NCBI GenBank assembly: GCA_904502055.1
Contig: CAJGDZ010000128.1
Coordinates: 1 to 5,104 of the forward strand
Direction of reading: 5' to 3'
Length of the DNA stretch: 5,104 nt
DNA from: an uncultured Clostridia bacterium
GTDB taxonomy: Bacteria; Bacillota; Clostridia; Oscillospirales; CAG-272
Made by a program: the position numbers and the translations under genes. This document shows, in pieces, positions 1 through 5,104 of the stretch. The stretch's first letter is position 1, and each line of letters opens with the position of its first letter. The notes beneath the pieces are model-generated. The model saw only the letters and a program-made list of their open reading frames with translations, searched no databases and had not been told where the DNA came from.

Positions 1-7
1 CCCGTCA

Positions 8-68
8 GCGCAAGGTCGGCAATCCGACAAAGAGAGCTTGCTCTCTTTTCGGCTTGCAGACCTCGCGC
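8..68. repeat. Long imperfect inverted repeat (stem-loop)
   Basis: This stretch folds back on itself almost completely. Positions 29-37 pair perfectly with 40-48 (9 bp, AAAGAGAGC/GCTCTCTTT). The stem continues outward through 24-27/49-52, 19-22/54-57, 13-17/59-63 and 8-11/65-68, interrupted only by single mismatches (18x58, 23x53, 12x64) and one bulged base (28). That makes about 26 base pairs around a two- to four-base loop. The inner hairpin is followed by only four T residues, so it would be at best a weak terminator for an upstream gene. A foldback element, a dispersed intergenic repeat or part of a structured RNA fit equally well. The pairing is seen directly; the role is unknown. Confidence 0.6.
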
Positions 69-72
69 GCCC

Positions 73-100
73 GAGACCTTCTCACGCGTGAGAAGGTCTC
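73..100. repeat. Perfect 28-base palindrome
   Basis: Positions 73-86 are the exact reverse complement of 87-100, giving a 14 bp uninterrupted arm (GAGACCTTCTCACG) centred on CGCG. It starts four bases after the 8-68 hairpin. On the + strand it is followed by AAAATGAC rather than a T run, and on the - strand by GC-rich sequence, so it does not look like an intrinsic terminator on either strand. It could be a protein-binding palindrome, part of a dispersed repeat, or one arm of a larger RNA fold with its neighbours. Confidence 0.7.
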
Positions 101-130
101 AAAATGACTCGGATATCGGATCATACGTTG

Positions 131-236
131 TTTTCGCGTTACCGTTCGGGCTCCGTATCAAGCGTAGCCGTTTTGCCTGTAGGGGAAAGTTTTGCGGAGC
201 TTTTTCAAAAGCGACCGTATCCCCAGCCAACGAAAA
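131..236. other. Possible branched secondary structure upstream of the DUF2156 gene
   Basis: Several nested complementary segments are visible: 131-135 with 232-236 (TTTTC/GAAAA), 144-146 with 229-231, 149-152 with 225-228 (GGCT/AGCC), 182-185 with 221-224 (GGGG/CCCC), 193-197 with 215-219 (one G-U pair), and 199-204 with 207-212 (GCTTTT/AAAAGC). An alternative pairing of 149-155 with 163-169 is mutually exclusive with the outer one. The helices are short and were found by eye, so this is much weaker than the two hairpins to its left. No known riboswitch or RNA family is recognised. Apart from the gene's ribosome binding site nothing else is seen up to 283, and no clear promoter for the gene that follows. 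Confidence 0.25.
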
Positions 237-283
237 TACACCGATAAATCAAAATTTGAAATAAAAAATTAAGGATAAAAACA

Positions 284-1216
284 ATGAAACCCGAAACGTT
301 AGCCAAAATTGAATTTGAGCATTTCACCATAGAGGATAAAGCGCGCTATGAGAGTTATCTTGCGGCAGAGGCCGAGCGTGGCTGTGAATTTTCCTTTGCC
401 AACCTCTACCTTTGGGGACGGCAAAGCTTTGCCGAGGTGCACGGGCACATCGTGCTTTTTTCGCAGTTCAACCGCCGAAGCGTCTATCCCTATCCGTTGG
501 GCACGGGCGACAAAAAAGCGGCACTTAACGCCATCATTGCCGACGCCGGAGCTCGCGGCATTCCCTGCCGCATCACCGGTCTTGGCGAGGCGGAAAAGCA
601 AACCATCGACACCCTTTACCCCGGAAGATTCCGCTTTCACGCCGACGAGGACTCGTTTGACTACGTATACGATATCCATGACCTTGCCGACCTCAAGGGC
701 AAGAAATACCACGGCAAGCGCAACCATTTGAATCGCTTTGCGGAAAACTACCCGAACTACCGTGCCGAGCCGATGGACGAGAGCAACATTCCCGCCGCAA
801 GGCAGATGGCAAGTCTTTGGTTCGAGAGTCGGCTGACCGAAAATCCAAACGCTGATTTTCATATGGAGCGCGCGGCACTGGAAAAGGCCTTCCGCGATTT
901 CCGCGCGCTGGAGCTTGAAGGTATGCTTCTCAAAAACGGCGACGAGGTGCTGGCCATCACACTGGCAAGCCGCCTGAAGGAGGACACCTTCGACGTCCAT
1001 TTTGAAAAGGCACACGCCGACGTTCAGGGGGCCTACCCCGCCATCAATTGCGAGTTTGCCAAATATATCCGCGCAAAATATCCGGGCGTCCGCTATCTTA
1101 ACCGCGAGGAGGATATGGGACTCGAGGGACTTCGCCGCGCCAAGCAAAGCTATTACCCTCACCATATGGTAAAAAAATACTGGGCGTGCCTTCTGGAGGA
1201 CGGCTATGATTATTGA
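284..1216 (+). CDS. DUF2156 protein (phosphatidylglycerol lysyltransferase-like domain)
   Basis: This 310-residue protein matches DUF2156, the domain that forms the catalytic C-terminus of MprF (phosphatidylglycerol lysyltransferase). Family-like blocks are FSFANLYLW near residue 36, DLKGKKYHGKRNHLNRF near 136-152, an FDVHFEKAHADVQGAYP block from 236, and NREEDMGLEGLRRAK from 273. The family is built from two GNAT-like folds. There are no membrane segments and no signal peptide, so it lacks the MprF flippase part and should be a soluble cytoplasmic protein. Stand-alone members are common in Clostridia, and I know of no settled function for them. Transfer of an aminoacyl or acyl group is a family-based guess. 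The start is supported by AAGGA at 271-275, eight bases before the ATG. The end overlaps the next gene by 11 bases, indicating co-expression. No promoter is convincingly visible upstream. Confidence 0.88.
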   Translation: MKPETLAKIEFEHFTIEDKARYESYLAAEAERGCEFSFANLYLWGRQSFAEVHGHIVLFSQFNRRSVYPYPLGTGDKKAALNAIIADAGARGIPCRITGLGEAEKQTIDTLYPGRFRFHADEDSFDYVYDIHDLADLKGKKYHGKRNHLNRFAENYPNYRAEPMDESNIPAARQMASLWFESRLTENPNADFHMERAALEKAFRDFRALELEGMLLKNGDEVLAITLASRLKEDTFDVHFEKAHADVQGAYPAINCEFAKYIRAKYPGVRYLNREEDMGLEGLRRAKQSYYPHHMVKKYWACLLEDGYDY

Positions 1217-1967
1217 TTCGCCGAAGCAAGCACATCGCCTCGCGCTCCGCGCCCTTTGGCAGGAGGCCTTTGGCGACTCGGACAAATTTCTCGACACCTT
1301 TGAGAAAACCGCCTTTTCGCCCGACCGCTGTCGGTGTATTTCGGAAGGCGATGAGATTTTGGCGGCGCTTTACTGGTTTGACTGTTCCCTGCACGGCCAC
1401 CGTCTTGCCTACCTGTACGCCGTGGCCACCTCTGAGAAGCACCGCGGACACGGACTTTGCCGTACCTTGATGGAAAATACCCACGCTCACCTTGCCGCCC
1501 TCGGCTACGCGGCCGCGCTTCTCGTGCCGGGCGAGCCCGCCCTGTTCGACTTTTACGAAAAGCTTGGTTACCGCATCTGCACGCACGTTGACGAGCGTTC
1601 CTGCACCGCCTCAAACACCGGCACCGATGTTCGGGAGATCGGAGCCGAAGAATACGCCGCGCTTCGCCGAGACCTTTTACCTCCGAACAGCGTGCTTCAG
1701 GAAAAGGAAAATCTTGCTTTTCTCGCCGAGACGGCCTCGTTTTATGCAGGTGACCGCTTTCTTTTGGCCGCCGAGCGCAAGGGAGAGCTTCTTCGAGGGC
1801 TTGAGATGCTGGGAGATACCGAAAGGGTGCCCTCCATTCTTGCCGCCCTCGGCTGTAAGGAAGGCACCTTCCGTACCCCAGGGAATCAAAAGCCGTTTGC
1901 CATGTGCTATCCCCTTGGGAAAGACACACTTCCCTCTCCCCTTTATCTCGGTCTGGCTTTTGATTAA
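1206..1967 (+). CDS. GNAT-family N-acetyltransferase
   Basis: This is a 253-residue cytoplasmic acyltransferase of the GNAT superfamily, expected to move an acetyl group from acetyl-CoA to an amine of unknown identity. The N-terminal half is the GNAT domain. It opens with LRALWQEAFGDSDKFLDTF (residues 14-32), followed by the beta4 strand LAYLYAVAT (67-75) and the acetyl-CoA pyrophosphate loop HRGHGL (79-84; R/Q-x-x-G-x-G/A type). The FDFYEKLGY block (114-122) carries the tyrosine (117) that often acts as general acid. Residues from about 130 onward form a less conserved C-terminal region, as in longer Clostridia GNATs that pair two half-domains. The start lies inside the DUF2156 gene, with GGAGGA at 1195-1200 five bases before the ATG, so translation is probably coupled. 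No terminator follows before the next promoter. Substrate cannot be told from sequence. Confidence 0.9.
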   Translation: MIIDSPKQAHRLALRALWQEAFGDSDKFLDTFEKTAFSPDRCRCISEGDEILAALYWFDCSLHGHRLAYLYAVATSEKHRGHGLCRTLMENTHAHLAALGYAAALLVPGEPALFDFYEKLGYRICTHVDERSCTASNTGTDVREIGAEEYAALRRDLLPPNSVLQEKENLAFLAETASFYAGDRFLLAAERKGELLRGLEMLGDTERVPSILAALGCKEGTFRTPGNQKPFAMCYPLGKDTLPSPLYLGLAFD

Positions 1968-1983
1968 AAACACATACTTTTGA

Positions 1984-2009
1984 ACATTTCTCCATTTACA
2001 AGAAAATGT
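1984..2009. promoter_or_regulatory. Candidate operator: inverted repeat flanking the -35 box
   Basis: ACATTTCT (1984-1991) is answered by AGAAAATGT (2001-2009), an inverted repeat with one extra base in the right arm. It brackets the -35 hexamer at 1995-2000 of the fucosidase promoter, a usual place for a repressor site. The arms are AT-rich and short, so chance is a real possibility. No regulator gene is visible in the window and no matching repeat was seen at the next promoter. Confidence 0.25.
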
Positions 2010-2023
2010 AGAAAGTGTATAAT
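1995..2023 (+). promoter_or_regulatory. SigA-type promoter of the alpha-L-fucosidase gene
   Basis: The -35 box is TTTACA (1995-2000; one mismatch from TTGACA) and the -10 box is a perfect TATAAT (2018-2023), separated by the ideal 17 bases. Transcription would begin near 2030, giving a leader of roughly 28 bases before the ATG at 2058. The site lies after the acetyltransferase stop codon, so the fucosidase can be expressed independently of the genes to its left. Confidence 0.8.
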
Positions 2024-2044
2024 GAGGACGTATTCCGACAAGAA

Positions 2045-2051
2045 AAAGGAG
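2045..2051 (+). promoter_or_regulatory. Ribosome binding site deciding the fucosidase start
   Basis: AAAGGAG sits six bases before the ATG at 2058. It separates the true start from the longer in-frame extension beginning with TTG at 1980, which has no comparable site and would run through the promoter. Confidence 0.8.
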
Positions 2052-2057
2052 ACGCGT

Positions 2058-3281
2058 ATGATCGTAAACGAGTATATTCGAAAATTTGAGGAGCTGGGCC
2101 TGGGTCTTTTCGTTCACTTCGGGCTTTACAGCGTACACGGAAAGGGCGAGTGGGCTTACAACCGAAACATCTCTCCCGAGGATTATCAAACGCTCACCGA
2201 GCGCTTTTCTCCCGATCCCGATTGGGCACAGCAGTTGGCGCTTGTAGCCAAGTCCGCAGGCTGTCGGTACATTACGCTCACCACAAGACATCACGACGGC
2301 TATTCGCTTTTCGACACCTGCGGTCTGAACACCTACGATGCGCCGCATGCCATGGGTCGAGATCTTGTGCGCGAATTTGTCGATGCTTGCCGTGAGCAGG
2401 GCCTTATCCCCTTCTTTTATCACACACTTCTGGACTGGCACGAGCCAAGCTACCGAGAGAATTTCCCCGAATATCTGAAATATCTTCGTTCAAGCGTGGA
2501 GCTTCTGTGTAAAAACTACGGCGAGATCGGCGGCCTTTGGTTTGACGGAATGTGGGACAAAAAGGAGGCCGACTGGGAGGAGGACGAGCTGTACGGGCTG
2601 ATCCGCCGCTACCAGCCAAAGGCCATGATCATCAACAACACCGGACTCTCGGCCGGCGGCAAGCGCGGCCATAAGGAGATCGACGCGCTGACCTTTGAGC
2701 GCGGACGTCCGCGGAGAGCTGAGGAGGACGGCGAGGAAAAGCACTTGGCCACCGAAATGTGTCAGGTGTTTGCCAACCATTGGGGCTACGCGGCGCGCGA
2801 TTTCAACTTCAAATCGCTCCCTGAGATCCTCGGTGATCTTTGCATCTGCCGCCGACACGGGGCCAATCTTCTTTTGAACGTCGGCCCGATGGGCAACGGC
2901 AAGCTCCGCGAGCTGGATCGTGCCATGCTGACCACCTTCGGTGAATGGGTGGAGATCCATAAGGAGGCACTCTATTCGGCGCGCCCCACGGACATTGAGG
3001 TGGAGGGCAAGGAAAAGGAGTTCCTGCTGAGGGGCGACGGATGCTATTACTTCTTCGCTTACGGACTTCCCATGAAGGCCAATGTCAACGTTGAGCTGGA
3101 GCGGGAGCGCCCCGAATACCAAAATTGCTTTTCCCTTCCCGAAAAAATAAAATCGGTGAAATGGTTGGATAATGGTGAACCGCTTTCCTTCGTGCAGGAG
3201 GGGGAGAGGGTCACCTTGACCACTGCGCCGCAACGCTACGGCGAGCAGCTTGTGATCAAGGTTGCCAGAATCGAAATATAA
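2058..3281 (+). CDS. Alpha-L-fucosidase, glycoside hydrolase family 29
   Basis: This 407-residue enzyme should release alpha-linked L-fucose from glycans by the retaining mechanism of GH29. Family motifs appear in order: GLFVHFGLYSVHGKGEW (residues 16-32), AKSAGCRYITLTTRHHDGY (64-82, substrate-contacting His pair at 78-79), GLWFDGMWD (159-167), TEMCQVFANHWGY (232-244) and ANLLLNVGPMGNG (269-281). Asp163 in WFDG is the expected nucleophile. Glu214 is my best guess for the acid/base, because it aligns with the Glu of the usual 'fE-t-p' segment, but this residue varies in GH29. The catalytic barrel ends near 310 and a small beta-rich domain fills 311-407. There is no signal peptide, so the enzyme should be cytoplasmic and act on imported oligosaccharides. 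The family's usual His-Trp at the first motif is His-Phe (20-21). The frame is open back to a TTG at 1980, but the promoter inside that extension and the ribosome binding site at 2045 favour the ATG at 2058. Linkage specificity cannot be assigned. Confidence 0.93.
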   Translation: MIVNEYIRKFEELGLGLFVHFGLYSVHGKGEWAYNRNISPEDYQTLTERFSPDPDWAQQLALVAKSAGCRYITLTTRHHDGYSLFDTCGLNTYDAPHAMGRDLVREFVDACREQGLIPFFYHTLLDWHEPSYRENFPEYLKYLRSSVELLCKNYGEIGGLWFDGMWDKKEADWEEDELYGLIRRYQPKAMIINNTGLSAGGKRGHKEIDALTFERGRPRRAEEDGEEKHLATEMCQVFANHWGYAARDFNFKSLPEILGDLCICRRHGANLLLNVGPMGNGKLRELDRAMLTTFGEWVEIHKEALYSARPTDIEVEGKEKEFLLRGDGCYYFFAYGLPMKANVNVELERERPEYQNCFSLPEKIKSVKWLDNGEPLSFVQEGERVTLTTAPQRYGEQLVIKVARIEI

Positions 3282-3300
3282 GCCGAATTTTCAAAAAAAC

Positions 3301-3329
3301 TTGCATTTGCCTACCGCCTGTGATACAAT
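3301..3329 (+). promoter_or_regulatory. SigA-type promoter of the GH123-like gene
   Basis: The -35 box is TTGCAT (3301-3306) and the -10 box is TACAAT (3324-3329), with a 17-base spacer and a TG at 3321-3322 that makes an extended -10 (TGATACAAT). Transcription would start near 3336. There is no terminator between the fucosidase stop (3281) and this site, so the downstream gene may be transcribed both from here and by read-through. Confidence 0.75.
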
Positions 3330-3361
3330 AAGGTCATCCCAACACGCAAAGGAGAATTCGT

Positions 3362-5020
3362 ATGCCTCTGATCGTAAAACAGATATCCTCTTTGGAAAAG
3401 GTACGCTTTGACGATCCGCTGGAGTATGCCGAGATCACCGAAAAAAGGGCACTCCAGGGCGACCGCCTCTGCTACCAGATTTCCTTTATTGCCGAGCGCT
3501 TTCAGCTGGCGCGCTTTACCGTGCGCTCCGAGCTTGCCGACTACGTAACGCTGTATCAGGTGCGTGACGTGCCGATGGACCGTCCGATCACCATGAAGGA
3601 CGTACCGCTTGACGGCTACATCACCCACACCCCCGGCCTTATGCCCGATATGCTCTTCCCGCTTGCCGAGCAAAAGAACGAGACTCTCGTTCAGCATCAG
3701 CCCACCACCGTCTGGGTGCGCGTGGACGTACCGAAGGACTTCAAGCCCGGCAAATACGAGGTCAACATCGACGTTCAGCTCTATGAGTATGAATTTATGT
3801 TCCATTATAAGGACGTCACCAAGACCATGACGGTCGAGGTCGCGCCCGCCGAGCTTCCCAAACAAACGCTCATCTATACCCGTTGGTTCTACGCCGATTG
3901 CATCGCGCAGGCACACAACGTGGAGATCTATTCCGAGGCGCATTGGGCGCTGATCGAAAACTACATCGCGGCCGCGGCCGATCAGGGACTCAATATGATC
4001 CTTGTTCCCACGCACACGCCGCCCCTCAACACCGCCATCGGCGGCTCGCGTCCCTGCGTGCAGCTGGTTGACATCGAAAAGAAGGGCGATACCTATATTT
4101 TTAACTGCGACAAGCTGCGCCGCTTTATCGCCATCTGTAAGAGAAACGGCATCGAATACTACGAAATGGCGCATCTCTTCTCGCAATGGGGGGCCGAATT
4201 CGCGCCCAATATCCGCGTGACCGAAAACGGAAAGACCGACTATATGTTCGGCTGGCACGTAAAGGCCAACAGTGACGAGTACCGCGAATTTCTCAATCAG
4301 TACCTCCCCACGCTGATGCAGGTCATCCGCGAGGAGGGCATCGAGGAGAATACTTACTTCCATCTGTCGGACGAGCCCTCGGACAAAAATCTCGAGCGCT
4401 ATCAGACCGCGCACGACCTGGTCAAGCCACACGTCGGCAAGAGCAAGCTGATGGACGCTCTCTCCAAGTATGATTTCTACGAGAGGGGGCTTGTCGAGTG
4501 CCCGGTCACCAACATCGAGCAGATCGGCAAATTCCTGCCGCACAACATTGAGGATCAGTGGATGTACTACTGCGTCGAGCCGCAGGCGGTCTACACAAAC
4601 AGCTTCATCGCTATGAAGTCCTGCCGCACGCGCATCCTCGGCTATCTGCTTTACAAGTACAACATCAAGGGCTTCCTTCACTGGGGTCTCAATTACTACA
4701 ATTCCATCAACTCGATGTATGCGATCAATCCTTACATCACCACCTCAGCAGACCGCCGCTACCCCTCGGGCGATGCCTTTACGCTGTACCCCTCCAAGGA
4801 CGGCGCGTATCACTCGCTCCGCGGTCTCGTCACCTATGACGCCCTTTCGGATATGCGCGTCTGCCAGGCTCTGGAGCAGAGGATCGGCCGGGATAAGGTC
4901 ATCGAAATGATCGATGCGGCCGCCGGCGGCGAGCTTACGTTCGAGAGCTATCCCGATGGCAACGAGTTCCCCGAGCAGCTCCGTGACACCATGATCGAAA
5001 GGATCGCTTCCCTTTCTTAA
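3362..5020 (+). CDS. GH123-like / DUF4091 glycoside hydrolase, putative beta-N-acetylgalactosaminidase
   Basis: This 552-residue protein has the architecture of DUF4091/GH123 enzymes. Residues about 1-162 form a beta-rich domain (VWVRVDVPKDFKPGKYEVNI, 117-136). A barrel follows, with AAAADQGLNMILVPTH (203-218) and FHLSDEPSDKN (333-343). Later come GFLHWGLNYYNS (437-448), YPSGDAFTLYP (467-477) and a closing helical part with SLRGLVTYDALSDM. In characterised GH123 enzymes an adjacent Asp-Glu pair acts in substrate-assisted cleavage of terminal beta-GalNAc: Asp steadies the acetamido group and Glu is acid/base. Asp337-Glu338 fit this. DUF4091 is broader than the characterised GH123 members, so the substrate is an inference. 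No signal peptide or membrane segment is seen, so action is probably cytoplasmic, as for the fucosidase upstream. AAAGGAG at 3348-3354 lies seven bases before the ATG. The gene has its own promoter and ends four bases before the terminator stem. Confidence 0.85.
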   Translation: MPLIVKQISSLEKVRFDDPLEYAEITEKRALQGDRLCYQISFIAERFQLARFTVRSELADYVTLYQVRDVPMDRPITMKDVPLDGYITHTPGLMPDMLFPLAEQKNETLVQHQPTTVWVRVDVPKDFKPGKYEVNIDVQLYEYEFMFHYKDVTKTMTVEVAPAELPKQTLIYTRWFYADCIAQAHNVEIYSEAHWALIENYIAAAADQGLNMILVPTHTPPLNTAIGGSRPCVQLVDIEKKGDTYIFNCDKLRRFIAICKRNGIEYYEMAHLFSQWGAEFAPNIRVTENGKTDYMFGWHVKANSDEYREFLNQYLPTLMQVIREEGIEENTYFHLSDEPSDKNLERYQTAHDLVKPHVGKSKLMDALSKYDFYERGLVECPVTNIEQIGKFLPHNIEDQWMYYCVEPQAVYTNSFIAMKSCRTRILGYLLYKYNIKGFLHWGLNYYNSINSMYAINPYITTSADRRYPSGDAFTLYPSKDGAYHSLRGLVTYDALSDMRVCQALEQRIGRDKVIEMIDAAAGGELTFESYPDGNEFPEQLRDTMIERIASLS

Positions 5021-5023
5021 ACC

Positions 5024-5058
5024 AAAACGGGTCAAGTCCAAGGACTTGACCCGTTTTT
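5024..5058 (+). terminator. Intrinsic terminator after the GH123-like gene
   Basis: Positions 5024-5039 pair perfectly with 5042-5057 around a two-base AA loop. The core is ACGGGTCAAGTCC/GGACTTGACCCGT (13 bp), followed by five T residues (5054-5058). It starts four bases after the stop codon. The AAAA run on the left flank means the same hairpin could also stop transcription arriving from the right on the - strand. Confidence 0.93.
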
Positions 5059-5086
5059 ATAAATTGAAGTTTATCGGGGAGAGACG

Positions 5087-5101
5087 TGGGGCTCTGCCCC
5101 A
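5087..5101. repeat. Short GC-rich hairpin at the right edge
   Basis: TGGGGC (5087-5092) and GCCCCA (5096-5101) form a perfect 6 bp stem with a TCT loop. It lies beyond the terminator and is cut close by the window end. It resembles the GGGGCTCTGCCCC-type hairpins that I recall being scattered between genes of some gut Clostridia. That comparison is from memory, and a single copy here cannot prove a repeat family. Confidence 0.4.
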
Positions 5102-5104
5102 TAC

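Noticed and set aside
29..49. Terminator of an upstream gene
   Set aside because: The 9 bp stem is followed by only four T residues and is embedded in a larger fold-back (8-68), so a terminator call is not secure.
1..264. Partial coding sequence on the + strand
   Set aside because: The frame is open, but the translation is rich in Arg, Ser and Cys, lacks any recognised motif, and runs through long palindromes. It is reported as a finding rather than a gene.
299..1297. Long - strand open frame (332 codons) opposite DUF2156 and the start of the GNAT gene
   Set aside because: It spans two well-supported + strand genes and has no recognisable domain, so it is an antisense shadow.
1980..2023. 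TTGAAC at 1980-1985 as the -35 box
   Set aside because: It lies 32 bases from the TATAAT. TTTACA at 1995-2000 has the correct 17-base spacing.
3311..4681. Very long open frame on the - strand (456 codons) opposite the GH123-like gene
   Set aside because: It is a mirror of codon bias in the real gene. The + strand protein has clear family motifs, a promoter, a ribosome binding site and a terminator, whereas the antisense translation resembles nothing recognised and runs through the + strand promoter region.
1..5104. CRISPR array, transposon, prophage or defence system
   Set aside because: There are no regularly spaced direct repeats, no transposase or integrase gene, and all four genes belong to acyltransferase or glycosidase families.

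Overview
The window reads as a chromosomal segment of an anaerobic Bacillota, most likely a gut-type Clostridia lineage. This is inferred from strong AAGGAG-type ribosome binding sites, SigA-like promoters, a paired DUF2156/GNAT gene arrangement, and cytoplasmic glycosidases without signal peptides. No marker gene fixes the taxon. All four genes are on the + strand, use the standard code, and appear intact.

Layout. Positions 1-283 hold no convincing gene. They contain unusually dense secondary structure: a long imperfect hairpin (8-68), a perfect 28-base palindrome (73-100) and a looser, branched fold (about 131-236). Next come two translationally coupled genes that overlap by 11 bases. The first (284-1216) encodes a DUF2156 protein, related to the C-terminal domain of phosphatidylglycerol lysyltransferase. 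The second (1206-1967) encodes a GNAT-family N-acetyltransferase. No terminator is visible after them.

The second half holds two glycoside hydrolase genes, each directly behind its own near-consensus promoter. The first is a GH29 alpha-L-fucosidase whose best start is the ATG at 2058, because the promoter lies upstream of it inside the longer reading frame. The second is a GH123-like/DUF4091 protein (3362-5020) with the Asp-Glu pair typical of beta-N-acetylgalactosaminidases. A strong intrinsic terminator (5024-5058) closes the unit, and a short GC-rich hairpin lies at the right edge.

Working model (inference): the two hydrolases act in the cytoplasm on imported oligosaccharides carrying fucose and probably beta-linked GalNAc, such as fragments of host mucin or glycolipid glycans. 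No transporter or regulator gene is visible in the window to confirm this. The DUF2156/GNAT pair is probably an unrelated transcription unit. I do not see a clearly new multi-gene system. The most unusual items are the structured leader at the left and the pairing of fucosidase with a GH123-like enzyme.
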